19,742 bases of DNA, from NCBI GenBank assembly GCA_046541875.1, contig JBKHCL010000060.1:1-19742 (forward strand), written 5' to 3'. A program made the translations under genes and the position numbers. The stretch's first letter is position 1. Each line of letters begins with the position of its first letter. The DNA is from CAZFPT01 sp046541875 (GTDB lineage Bacteria; Planctomycetota; Phycisphaerae; SM23-33). The notes under the pieces are model-generated. The model was not told the DNA's origin. It did not search any database and saw only the letters and a list, made by a program, of their open reading frames with translations. Below are positions 1-6,971 of the stretch, piece after piece.

Positions 1-79
1 GTTTGAATCGCTGGGCCCGATCCCGGTGGTTCGCCAGCCCTACGGCGGAGGGGGGGAATCGAGGGCGGTAGTGTGTGAT

Positions 80-99
80 CCCCCAGCTGACGCTGGGGG
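80..99. repeat. Perfect hairpin, 8-bp stem
   Basis: CCCCCAGC and GCTGGGGG pair perfectly around a TGAC loop. There is no T-run after it on either strand, so it is not a classical intrinsic terminator. It sits about 50 bp from a second palindrome, an arrangement like REP-type intergenic elements. That reading is an inference. Confidence 0.6.
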
Positions 100-140
100 C
101 TTGCTGCACATGGTCCCGTCGTCGGCGGGCGGGGCGGGGT

Positions 141-169
141 AATTCCGCCCGCAACAAGTTGCGGGCCCT
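141..169 (+). repeat. 29-nt dispersed palindromic repeat, copy 1
   Basis: This word is identical over 29 nt to 18698-18726 and lies in the same orientation. Its core (147-166) is a perfect 9-bp stem, GCCCGCAAC/GTTGCGGGC, with a two-base AA centre. Both copies lie in non-coding DNA just past gene 3' ends. Similarity continues loosely past the word, since both copies are soon followed by CTACGG. A competing stem is possible here between GCGGGCGG at 125-132 and CCGCCCGC at 145-152. No T-tract follows, so a simple terminator role is unlikely. Confidence 0.75.
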
Positions 170-223
170 ACGGCTTTGCTCGGAATTCCAAACAAGATGC
201 TCATGTCCGGGCTGTCTGCGGGC

Positions 224-2722
224 TTATACGTTCAGCTCTCCGCTGAGTCGGATGTCGCGCGAGGAGCTGCCCACCTGCAGCCCATACGTGCCGGATGGAG
301 TGGTCCAGCCGCCTTGCGTTTCGTCCCAGATCGCCGGATCGTCGGCGGACAGTTCGAAGACGACCTCCGCCTGCCGGCCGGGCTCGAGGGTGATCTTCAT
401 GAAGTTTCTCAGCTCGCGCACGGGTCGCTCGACGTCGTCGGTCGGCGGGGCGACGTACAACTGCACCACATCCGAGCCGATGACGCTGCCGGTGTTCCGC
501 ACCCGGCAGCGGACTCGTGCGAGGGTGTTTTCGTCGGTCTCGGTGAGCGGCTCGATGGTGAGGTCGCTGTACTCGAACGTCGTGTAGGACAGGCCATGCC
601 CGAACGGATAGAGCGGGGTAATGCCTTTGCGGTCGAACCAGCGATAGCCCACCAGCGGGCCTTCGGCGTATTCGCACACGTCGCGGCCGTAGTCTTCCAG
701 GGCGTGCGGGGCGTAGTCGGTCAGCTTCGCTCCCAGTGTGTAGGGCAGCTTCCCGGAGGGGTTGGTCCGTCCCAGCAGGATCTCGGCCAGGGCGGTTCCG
801 GCCTCCATGCCCTCGTACCCGGCCCAGAGGATCGCGCGGACCTTGTTGACCCAGGGCATGGCCACGGCGCCGCCGGCAACCACTACCACGCCGATATTGG
901 GGTTCGCTTCGGCCAGCGCGTCGATGAGCTGATCCTGCCCGCCGTCGAGGTGGAACTGGGTACGGTCTGAGCCTTCGCTGTCTTCGGCGTGCGAGAGGCC
1001 GCCCACGAACAGCACGGCGTCGGCGTCCCGGGCGAGGTGGACCGCTTCGGCCATCCGTTCGGTGGTGTCGGCGGAGAGCTGCTGGTCGGGTTTCAGCCAG
1101 CCGAGGCGCACCTCGCCCTCACCGGCGTGGGCATTGACGACAACTTCCAGTTCGTAGGATCTGCCGGCGTCGAGCTCCAACTGTCCGTCGCGTGTGGTGG
1201 GTTCGGTACTGCCCCACACCGCGATTACGGGCTTGCCGTCGATGTGCAGGTGGCAGTAGTCCGGCCCGTGGAGGCCGAAGCGGTACACGCCCGATTCGGT
1301 CGGCGTGAAGGTCGCGGTGAATTTGGCGGAGAACCGCCCGTCGGCCACGTCGCCGGCCGGCGTGTTGCCCGGGCTCCAACTGCAGTCCACGCCCGATACG
1401 GTTCGCTGGTCGACCGGGTCGCCGCGGAACTTCGGGTTGTCCCAGAACCGCCCTCGCCAGCCTCGCACGCCCGAGCCTTCTTCCACCACGTCCAGGGCAT
1501 CCGACGGCAGGGGCTGGTAGCTGAACTCCACAGCCGGGTATCCCTCGGCGTGGACGATCTCGACCTCGTCGCCGAAGAGCTTTTCCAGGCCTTCCAGCGG
1601 GGTGACCTCATAGAGCGCGGGCACCTGGCTGGACCCGCCGCCCTCGGCGTGGAGGGTGGTGGCGTTTTTTCCGATGACGGCCAGTTTCTTAAGCTTCGTC
1701 GGCTTCAGGGGCAGGAAGCTCCGGTCGTTCTTGAGCAACACGATCGACTCGCGGGCGATCTCCAAAGCCGTCGCCTGGTGGGCGTCGGTGTTGCGGGCGC
1801 CCGGGTGGCGTGGCCGGTCGCCCAGCAGCCCCACGCGGAACATCAGACGCAGGATGCGCCGGACCTTGTCGTCCACGTGTGCTTCGTCGGCCTGTCCGGT
1901 GCGAACCGCTTCGATGGTTGCCTTCGCCAGATGGTATTCGTCGTAGTTGCTGCCGCCGCCCATTTCGATGTCCAGCCCGCAGGCGATGGCCTCGGCCGTC
2001 TCGTGCGTACCGCCCCAATCGGAGATCACCACGCCGTCCCAGCCCCACTCGCCCTTGAGGATGTCATTCAGCAGCGTCTGGTTGTGGCAGCAATGTTGGC
2101 CGCGGAAGAGGTTGTACGCGCCCATGAAGGTCCACGCGCCGGCCTTCGCCGCTGCATGGAAGGCGGGCAGGTACATCTCGCGCAGTGTCCGTTCGTCGGG
2201 TCGGGCGTCCACGCCGTGGCGGTTGAGCTCCTGGCTGTTGAGGGCGTAGTGCTTCACGCAGCAGGCGACGTCGTTTTCCTGGATGCCCTTCACGCACGGC
2301 CCCACCAGCTCAGCCGAGAGGCAGGGGTCCTCGGAGTAGTACTCGAAGTTCCGTCCGCAAAGGGGCGTGCGAATGATGTTCACGCCGGGCCCGAGAATCA
2401 CGTCCTTGCCGCGGTCTCGCGCCTCAGCCCCGAGAACCCGTCCGAAGCGCCTCGCCAGCTCGCGGTTCCAGGTGGCCGCCAACGCCGTCCCGGTGGGTTG
2501 ATACGTGCAGCGGTCGTCTGCGTCCGTCAGTCGATCCCAGCTGTGGGGGTGCAGCTCGTGTCGCACGCCATGCGGGCCGTCGGACATCGTCAGCGGCGGG
2601 ATGCCCAGCCGCTCGCAGCCGCCGGACTGGAACCCGGCGATGGCATGGCAGAGGCGGGTTTTCTCCTCCAGGGTCATCTCTCCGAGCAGCTCGTCGATTT
2701 TCCGTTCCATCGCCTCAGTCAC
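224..2722 (-). CDS. Glycoside hydrolase family 3 beta-glycosidase with PA14 insert
   Basis: The 832-residue product is a GH3 exo-acting beta-glycosidase (beta-glucosidase-like), a retaining enzyme that releases terminal sugars from oligosaccharides. The N-terminal barrel has S-D-G-P-H-G-V-R at 47-54, K157-H158 and the nucleophile motif V-V-I-S-D-W, with Asp235 the likely nucleophile. A PA14 domain (about 420-545) interrupts the C-terminal sandwich. An E-G-S-D-R stretch at 583-587 after it probably carries the acid/base, Glu583 or the nearby Glu580. A fibronectin-III-like domain closes the protein (about 735-825). There is no signal peptide, and an in-frame TGA a few codons upstream rules out a longer start, so the enzyme is probably cytosolic. 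It is the last gene of the run, 41 nt after the sulfatase. The GTG start is preferred because AGGAG lies 7 nt upstream. The exact sugar specificity cannot be told. Confidence 0.93.
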   Translation of the reverse strand: MTEAMERKIDELLGEMTLEEKTRLCHAIAGFQSGGCERLGIPPLTMSDGPHGVRHELHPHSWDRLTDADDRCTYQPTGTALAATWNRELARRFGRVLGAEARDRGKDVILGPGVNIIRTPLCGRNFEYYSEDPCLSAELVGPCVKGIQENDVACCVKHYALNSQELNRHGVDARPDERTLREMYLPAFHAAAKAGAWTFMGAYNLFRGQHCCHNQTLLNDILKGEWGWDGVVISDWGGTHETAEAIACGLDIEMGGGSNYDEYHLAKATIEAVRTGQADEAHVDDKVRRILRLMFRVGLLGDRPRHPGARNTDAHQATALEIARESIVLLKNDRSFLPLKPTKLKKLAVIGKNATTLHAEGGGSSQVPALYEVTPLEGLEKLFGDEVEIVHAEGYPAVEFSYQPLPSDALDVVEEGSGVRGWRGRFWDNPKFRGDPVDQRTVSGVDCSWSPGNTPAGDVADGRFSAKFTATFTPTESGVYRFGLHGPDYCHLHIDGKPVIAVWGSTEPTTRDGQLELDAGRSYELEVVVNAHAGEGEVRLGWLKPDQQLSADTTERMAEAVHLARDADAVLFVGGLSHAEDSEGSDRTQFHLDGGQDQLIDALAEANPNIGVVVVAGGAVAMPWVNKVRAILWAGYEGMEAGTALAEILLGRTNPSGKLPYTLGAKLTDYAPHALEDYGRDVCEYAEGPLVGYRWFDRKGITPLYPFGHGLSYTTFEYSDLTIEPLTETDENTLARVRCRVRNTGSVIGSDVVQLYVAPPTDDVERPVRELRNFMKITLEPGRQAEVVFELSADDPAIWDETQGGWTTPSGTYGLQVGSSSRDIRLSGELNV

Positions 2723-2729
2723 GTCGCAT

Positions 2730-2734
2730 CTCCT
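2730..2734 (-). promoter_or_regulatory. Ribosome binding site fixing the GTG start of the GH3 gene
   Basis: AGGAG on the minus strand lies 7 nt before the GTG at 2720-2722. The ATG at 2727-2729 is out of frame and meets a stop after four codons. The in-frame ATG (codon 5) lies 12 nt further from the site, which favours the GTG. Confidence 0.7.
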
Positions 2735-2763
2735 GATTGTTCATCCCGGTCAGGGGTGTAGGG

Positions 2764-4140
2764 TTACTCGCAGTCGTTCCAGAAATCGTGGGGGTCGTCC
2801 AGTTCGTCGCGCCAGCGGAGCAGGGCGGGCCTCAGCCGGGCCGCCTGCTGGTTGCCGGTTTCGGTCTCGGCGAGGTTGTTCAGTTCGTCGGGGTCGTTGT
2901 GCAGATCGAACACCTGCCGCGTTCGTACCCCGTCGACGAGATATTCGATGAGCTTCCATCGTCCGTCGGACACGCCGCGTTGGAGGTGGCGGTAGGCAAG
3001 GAGCATTTCCTCGCGGGGCGGTGGGCCGCCGGTGAGCGCGGGCGCCAGGCTCGGGCCTTCCACACTGTCTGGCGTGGGCAGCTCGGTCAGGTCGCACAGC
3101 GTGGCGAACAGGTCGGTCAGGCAGGCGAGCGAGTCGTTGGTTTCGCCTTTGGGTACGCCCGGGCCGGCGAGGATCAGCGGCACGCGCACGCTGTGGTCGT
3201 AGAGGTTCTGCTTGCCCATCAACCCGTGAGAGCCCACCGCCAGGCCGTTGTCTCCGGCGAAAGCGATGATCGTGTTTTCGTACTCACCGCCGGCTTTGAG
3301 GGCATCCACGATCCGCCCGACGGCGTCGTCAAGGTGCGAGATCATCGCGTAGTACTCGGCGATGTGTCGGCGGATTTCCCCGGGCGTCCGGGGCGTGGGG
3401 GCAAGCTGTTCGTCGCGGATAACCAACTCGCCGTTGTCGAACGGGTGTTCGGGCATGAAGTTGGCGGGAAGCTCGATCTCCTCCGGTGGATACATCTCCA
3501 GGTACTGCGGCGGCATGGTGCGCGGATCGTGCGGAGCCATGAACGACACGTACGCGAAGAACGGCTTATCCGCGGGCCGACGGGTGAGGAACTCGGTGGT
3601 GGCGTCGGCGAACAGGTCCGTCGAGTGCACGCCGCATTGCACGTGCTCGCCGACCATTTGCTTGACGTTGTTGGTGTGCCACGGATCCCGCACGAAATTA
3701 TGCACCGGGTAGTCCCCGTCCGGACGGTAATCGCAGGCGGGCACGTTCCAGTGGTCGTGCATGCCGCCGAAGAAAATCTCCGCCCCGTCCGAGAAGCTCC
3801 GCGTATAGGCGGCTGTCCCGTTGTGCCACTTGCCCGTCCCGAAGGTTTCGTATCCGTTGGCCCGCAGATGCTCCCCGAGGGTGGTATGGTCGGGGGGAAT
3901 TTCCTGGCCCTGCCCCTGGATGTGGAACAGTGTGCGCCCGGAGTGCAGCATCGCCCGGGAGGGCATGCAGACGGCCCCGCTGGTTCCGCCCATGATGTGG
4001 GCCCGCCTGAAGGCGGTTCCCTCGGCGACCAGGGCGTCGAGGTTCGGCGTGTGGATGGCGTCGTTGCCCAGCGCGGCGATCGTGTTGAACCGCTGATCGT
4101 CGGTGAACAGCAGCAGAATGTTTGGCCGTCTCTCCGCCAA
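2764..4140 (-). CDS. Sulfatase (S1 family, formylglycine-dependent), probably cytosolic
   Basis: The 458-residue product removes sulfate esters from a carbohydrate or other substrate using a formylglycine nucleophile. The C-x-P-S-R maturation signature is at Cys58-Arg62, so an FGE-type activating enzyme must act on it; none is in this window. Metal and substrate residues of the alkaline-phosphatase-like fold are visible: Asp14-Asp15, Lys104 and His106 in G-T-G-K-W-H, His204 in A-P-H-D, Asp297-Asn298 in G-D-N-G, and Lys310. Length is normal for S1 sulfatases. The protein begins directly with the core strand, with no signal peptide. An in-frame TGA ten codons before the ATG blocks extension, and GAAGGAG lies 6 nt before the ATG. 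It sits 86 nt after the lyase-like gene and 41 nt before GH3, which points to desulfation of a polysaccharide fragment. The subfamily cannot be assigned by eye. Confidence 0.93.
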   Translation of the reverse strand: MAERRPNILLLFTDDQRFNTIAALGNDAIHTPNLDALVAEGTAFRRAHIMGGTSGAVCMPSRAMLHSGRTLFHIQGQGQEIPPDHTTLGEHLRANGYETFGTGKWHNGTAAYTRSFSDGAEIFFGGMHDHWNVPACDYRPDGDYPVHNFVRDPWHTNNVKQMVGEHVQCGVHSTDLFADATTEFLTRRPADKPFFAYVSFMAPHDPRTMPPQYLEMYPPEEIELPANFMPEHPFDNGELVIRDEQLAPTPRTPGEIRRHIAEYYAMISHLDDAVGRIVDALKAGGEYENTIIAFAGDNGLAVGSHGLMGKQNLYDHSVRVPLILAGPGVPKGETNDSLACLTDLFATLCDLTELPTPDSVEGPSLAPALTGGPPPREEMLLAYRHLQRGVSDGRWKLIEYLVDGVRTRQVFDLHNDPDELNNLAETETGNQQAARLRPALLRWRDELDDPHDFWNDCE

Positions 4141-4146
4141 GGTGGA

Positions 4147-4153
4147 CTCCTTC
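4147..4153 (-). promoter_or_regulatory. Strong ribosome binding site of the sulfatase gene
   Basis: GAAGGAG on the minus strand ends 6 nt before the ATG at 4140. It confirms the short N-terminus that lacks a signal peptide. Confidence 0.75.
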
Positions 4154-4226
4154 AGGAACTCTCGGTCTCAGGAATCCACCATTCTGCGCGAATCGCGTTG
4201 CCATCGCCAGCGCTGCTTTGCCGCGT

Positions 4227-5978
4227 TCAGAACTCGCCCTTGAACGGCCCGGCCATCGTGCCCAACACGATCCGCCCGTCGCCCATCGAGACGGTCTGCT
4301 TGCCGATGGTGATTTTCCGGCCGTTGATGGTGGGTTTGGGGGGCTTGCCCTCGCCGACGAACAGGAAGCTGTAAGTGACCCCGCCGGCTGTGACCGTGTT
4401 GCTGTTGGGCGCCTGCGGGCCGGTCATCACCAGCATGCCCTCGACGCCGCTGGTCCGGGAGAAGTCCACCGCCAGGCAGGTGGGTTCGCCGTCCTTGCCC
4501 TTGACGGACACGGTGCCCGACCCGTCGGCAGCGCCCTGGAAGTGCGAGATCTTCCCGCTGAACCGCGCTCCCTTGCGGACCTTGCCTCCGCTGCGGATCC
4601 AAAGCTGCCCGGCCTCCTTGTTCGCCCTATGCCACCCGCGCGTGCCGTGAGGCTGACAGGAAACGAGAATATCATCGTTGTCCTTGAAGCGGTTGCGGAA
4701 TGCGAAGAACCCGAACTTGCTGTCATGGACGTAGCGGGGCATGCACTCGGCGGGGTTGGCCTCCTCGGCGTCGGTGGGCAGGTTCACCAACGCCATCACC
4801 GCGTGGTGGGGGTACGGCGAGGCGGTGCCCATCAGCCCGGTGTAGCCCTTCACGCGGTTGTGCAGCCACAGCAGGGCCTTTTTCTGGGGCTCGGTGGCGA
4901 TGCCCATCCCCGCGCAGAACGTGCCCGGCCCGCTGACGCCGTCATTGGCCCAGATGTTGTGCGGGTAGGCCCCGCGATCCGGGAAGATCGGCTCCTGGTC
5001 ACCATTGGGATAGCTCAGCAGGACGAACTTCATGTAGGTCCACGGCACGTTGGGACGCGGCGTGACGAAGTCCATCCCGCCGGCGACGCGCCACGCCTGG
5101 ACAGCGGGGAGATAGATGATGTGGCTGGCCATCACACCCGTTCCGTCGCCCTCGGCGAACCAACCTCCGTCGCCGAAGCCCTCGGTGACGTTGCGGATCA
5201 TGGACTTTTTGCTCTCTTCCAGCAGCTTCTGGATTTTCTTGTCGTCCGTCCCCGGGTCGCCGGCCAGGGCGAGCGTCGCCACCGCGCCGCCGCCGATCTG
5301 CATGCCCCAGTGGTTCGAGGCGGGCATGTGACGCTTGCCCTTGACGAGGTACTCCAGGTCCATCTTTCCCTTGCCTTCCTTGTAGTTCATGAAGGCCTGG
5401 GCGATCTTCCTTCGCGTCTTGTCGTCCCAGCCGTCGTAGCAGAGGTCATACCCGAACGCATAGTAGCCCAAGCTCGGACCGGCCCGCAGCGCGCCGCCGG
5501 GGTCCTTGAACGAGTAGCGATCGTCGCGGTCGCGGATGCCCTCGAACGCCTTCTCGAAGCACTGCCTGCCGAACTCGGCGTACTTCTTCTCGCCCGTGAG
5601 CTGATACAGCATCCCGTAGCCCATCGCGTGGGACATCGTGTACACGCCGGGCTTGTCGACCATCAACGGTCGGTACTTGCCCTTGCTGTAGGCCTTGGTC
5701 GCCGGGGAGAAGACCGTGGTCATCGTCTCGCCGTTCTTGCCGTCCAGCAGAAATCGAAGCCGTTTGACGATGGCCTTGCCGGCGGGCGTGTTTGCCTTGG
5801 CGCGGATGGCTTTGAGGTCGCTGCGGCGGAACAACAGCCGGGGGTGCTCACCGGGCTTGACGGGCGTGTAGCCTTCGACCTTCTTCGGCCAGGGGGCCTT
5901 GTCGTCGCCCGGCGTCGGGGTCGCCAGGATCAGGATCGCCAGAAGAACCATTGCGGAACTCATCGCCTTGAGGCTCAT
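4227..5978 (-). CDS. Secreted heparinase II/III-like (alpha/alpha-toroid) polysaccharide lyase-like protein
   Basis: The 583-residue product opens with a hydrophobic signal peptide (about 1-24). It continues with H-P-R-L-L-F at 45-50, typical of the N-terminal toroid of heparinase II/III and alginate-lyase-like enzymes. The toroid contains N-H-W at 222-224 and G-G-W-F-A-E-G-D at 271-278. The C-terminal half looks like a beta-sandwich with His444 and His450 at the position where such lyases carry functional histidines. Lyases of this fold cut uronate-containing polysaccharides by beta-elimination. The true substrate, and whether this member is a lyase rather than a hydrolase, is not decidable here. 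It is the first gene of a three-gene run with the sulfatase and GH3, so it would make the initial periplasmic or surface cuts. The ATG at 5978 has GGAG 8 nt upstream; a second in-frame ATG (codon 6) would shorten the signal peptide. Confidence 0.75.
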   Translation of the reverse strand: MSLKAMSSAMVLLAILILATPTPGDDKAPWPKKVEGYTPVKPGEHPRLLFRRSDLKAIRAKANTPAGKAIVKRLRFLLDGKNGETMTTVFSPATKAYSKGKYRPLMVDKPGVYTMSHAMGYGMLYQLTGEKKYAEFGRQCFEKAFEGIRDRDDRYSFKDPGGALRAGPSLGYYAFGYDLCYDGWDDKTRRKIAQAFMNYKEGKGKMDLEYLVKGKRHMPASNHWGMQIGGGAVATLALAGDPGTDDKKIQKLLEESKKSMIRNVTEGFGDGGWFAEGDGTGVMASHIIYLPAVQAWRVAGGMDFVTPRPNVPWTYMKFVLLSYPNGDQEPIFPDRGAYPHNIWANDGVSGPGTFCAGMGIATEPQKKALLWLHNRVKGYTGLMGTASPYPHHAVMALVNLPTDAEEANPAECMPRYVHDSKFGFFAFRNRFKDNDDILVSCQPHGTRGWHRANKEAGQLWIRSGGKVRKGARFSGKISHFQGAADGSGTVSVKGKDGEPTCLAVDFSRTSGVEGMLVMTGPQAPNSNTVTAGGVTYSFLFVGEGKPPKPTINGRKITIGKQTVSMGDGRIVLGTMAGPFKGEF

Positions 5979-6026
5979 TTCGCTTCTCCGTGGTTGTTGT
6001 TCGGTTTCCGATTTGCCCTCCGCTCC

Positions 6027-6032
6027 ATAATA
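6027..6032 (-). promoter_or_regulatory. Possible -10 element for the lyase-sulfatase-GH3 run
   Basis: TATTAT on the minus strand (five of six to TATAAT) lies in the 91-nt gap upstream of the lyase-like gene and would give a leader of about 40 nt. No good -35 is seen at 16-18 nt, so this is weak. Read-through from the membrane-protein gene just upstream is an alternative. Confidence 0.25.
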
Positions 6033-6069
6033 CTCAACCGCGCGTCGGCTGGGAAAGGTCTGCGGAAAA

Positions 6070-6780
6070 TCATCGCCGGGCGGGATACGTCGGCCTGCCG
6101 CCCCGATTAAGCAGCCCGCGCAGGGATACAGCCATAAGGAACCCCAATCCCGTCAGGGCAAGGAGTTTCTGGACGGCCGGCGCTGCCGGCGTCCATTGGC
6201 CGCCCAGCCAGTAGTAATGTGCGTACTGCCCGAAATGAATCGCCGCCAAGAGCAGCACTGCCGTCGCCCATGCGGCGAGCCAGCGGGGGCAGCCGACCTC
6301 CCGCCAGGTCCCCACGACCAGGGCGACCATCGCGACCAGGGCCGGGACAGCCGCCAGACCGATGGCCAACGCATGCCCCAGCGGGGTGACGTCTGCCGGG
6401 GTCAACGCCACGCCAAACGTCCCGAGGACCGAGAAAATCCCGCAGACCCGGACGGCCCGGCCGAGGCGTTTTTGCGAAGGGATCAGCGTCGCAAGGGCCC
6501 ACCACGCTGCCAACAGGCCCGCGCCGAGACCCGCCAAGGCGGTGTGATACAGGGCGGCGGATCGCGCGTTGCTCACGCCGCCTCGGGTCCGCATGCGCCC
6601 CAGATCGCTGAAGGTGTTCGTCCAGAAGCGGTAACGCGAAGCCGACGGGTCGAACTCCGTGCCGCCGGGGAAGGCCCACATGGCGGCCGCAGAAAGCGCC
6701 GCGAACAGGACGGCCGACAGGAACACCACCGCCCAAAGGATGCGTGTCGAGAGAAGATGCCGATATCGCGACGCAGCCAT
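6070..6780 (-). CDS. Six-helix membrane protein, DUF998-like
   Basis: The 236-residue product is an integral inner-membrane protein. Hydrophobic helices lie at about 14-36, 73-100, 110-130, 135-158, 165-187 and 202-225. An N-F/N-T-type loop reading F-W-T-N-T-F-S-D-L-G (52-61) and a later A-L-T-P-A-D...G-H segment resemble DUF998 proteins, whose function is not established. The frame stays open to 6972, but the ATG at 6780 is chosen because the extra 64 residues are hydrophilic, lack family features and would cover the promoter of the divergent regulator. AAGGTAG just before this ATG may be its ribosome binding site. The gene ends 91 nt before the lyase-like gene on the same strand, so it may be co-transcribed, but no functional link is evident. 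Confidence 0.65.
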   Translation of the reverse strand: MAASRYRHLLSTRILWAVVFLSAVLFAALSAAAMWAFPGGTEFDPSASRYRFWTNTFSDLGRMRTRGGVSNARSAALYHTALAGLGAGLLAAWWALATLIPSQKRLGRAVRVCGIFSVLGTFGVALTPADVTPLGHALAIGLAAVPALVAMVALVVGTWREVGCPRWLAAWATAVLLLAAIHFGQYAHYYWLGGQWTPAAPAVQKLLALTGLGFLMAVSLRGLLNRGGRPTYPARR

Positions 6781-6918
6781 GCTACCTTGAGTGTAGCGCC
6801 GTGGCAGGGGCTTTCCGCCTGCTTCCTTGGTCAAAGAGGCCCAAAGCTGCGCCTGGCAGAGGGCGGGGGAACGTTTTTTCCTGTGTAAGCGTTCAAAGTG
6901 CAAGGCCGGGTAATTCAT

Positions 6919-6940
6919 GTTTGAAATATTCGTTTGAAAT
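6919..6940 (+). promoter_or_regulatory. Direct repeat over the -35 region, candidate operator
   Basis: GTTTGAAAT occurs twice, at 6919-6927 and 6932-6940, 13 bp apart. The second copy contains the -35 of the regulator promoter. A related inverted word, GTTCAAAG, lies at 6891-6898. A repressor bound here would block the promoter, as expected for autoregulation by the adjacent TetR-type protein. TetR proteins usually bind inverted rather than direct repeats, so this remains a guess. Confidence 0.35.
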
Positions 6941-6962
6941 GATTGTAAGAAGTATCTATGAT
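6934..6962 (+). promoter_or_regulatory. Sigma-70 promoter of the efflux operon
   Basis: TTGAAA (6934-6939), a 17-nt spacer and TATGAT (6957-6962) each match consensus at five of six positions. Transcription should begin near 6969, about 3 nt before the ATG at 6972, implying a leaderless message. This argues against the upstream in-frame ATG at 6939, which lies inside the promoter. Confidence 0.6.
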
Positions 6963-6971
6963 TTTCCTCCA

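Larger units (their letters stand above)
1..223. other. Intergenic stretch with hairpins, no convincing gene
   Basis: This stretch lies beyond the 3' end of the minus-strand GH3 gene. It contains two perfect inverted repeats (80-99 and 147-166) and one copy of a 29-nt dispersed repeat. On the plus strand the frame starting at base 2 stays open to a TAA at 140-142, and another frame runs to a TAG at 69-71. Either could be the tail of a gene entering from the left, but neither shows a recognisable domain, and the longer one reads straight through the first hairpin. No start with a ribosome binding site was seen on either strand. Confidence 0.5.

Noticed and set aside
989..6110. Three long plus-strand open frames opposite the GH3, sulfatase and lyase-like genes
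   Set aside because: They are antisense shadows in GC-rich DNA, Val/Gly/Arg-rich with no domains, whereas the minus-strand products carry catalytic motifs.
6917..6942. Inverted-repeat operator CAT...ATG around the two GTTTGAAAT words
   Set aside because: The arms match at only a few positions when compared as reverse complements; the real structure is a direct repeat.
6744..6971. Longer N-terminus for the TetR regulator (ATG at 6744 or 6939)
   Set aside because: The extra residues are not TetR-like, and both starts lie upstream of or inside the TTGAAA-17-TATGAT promoter.
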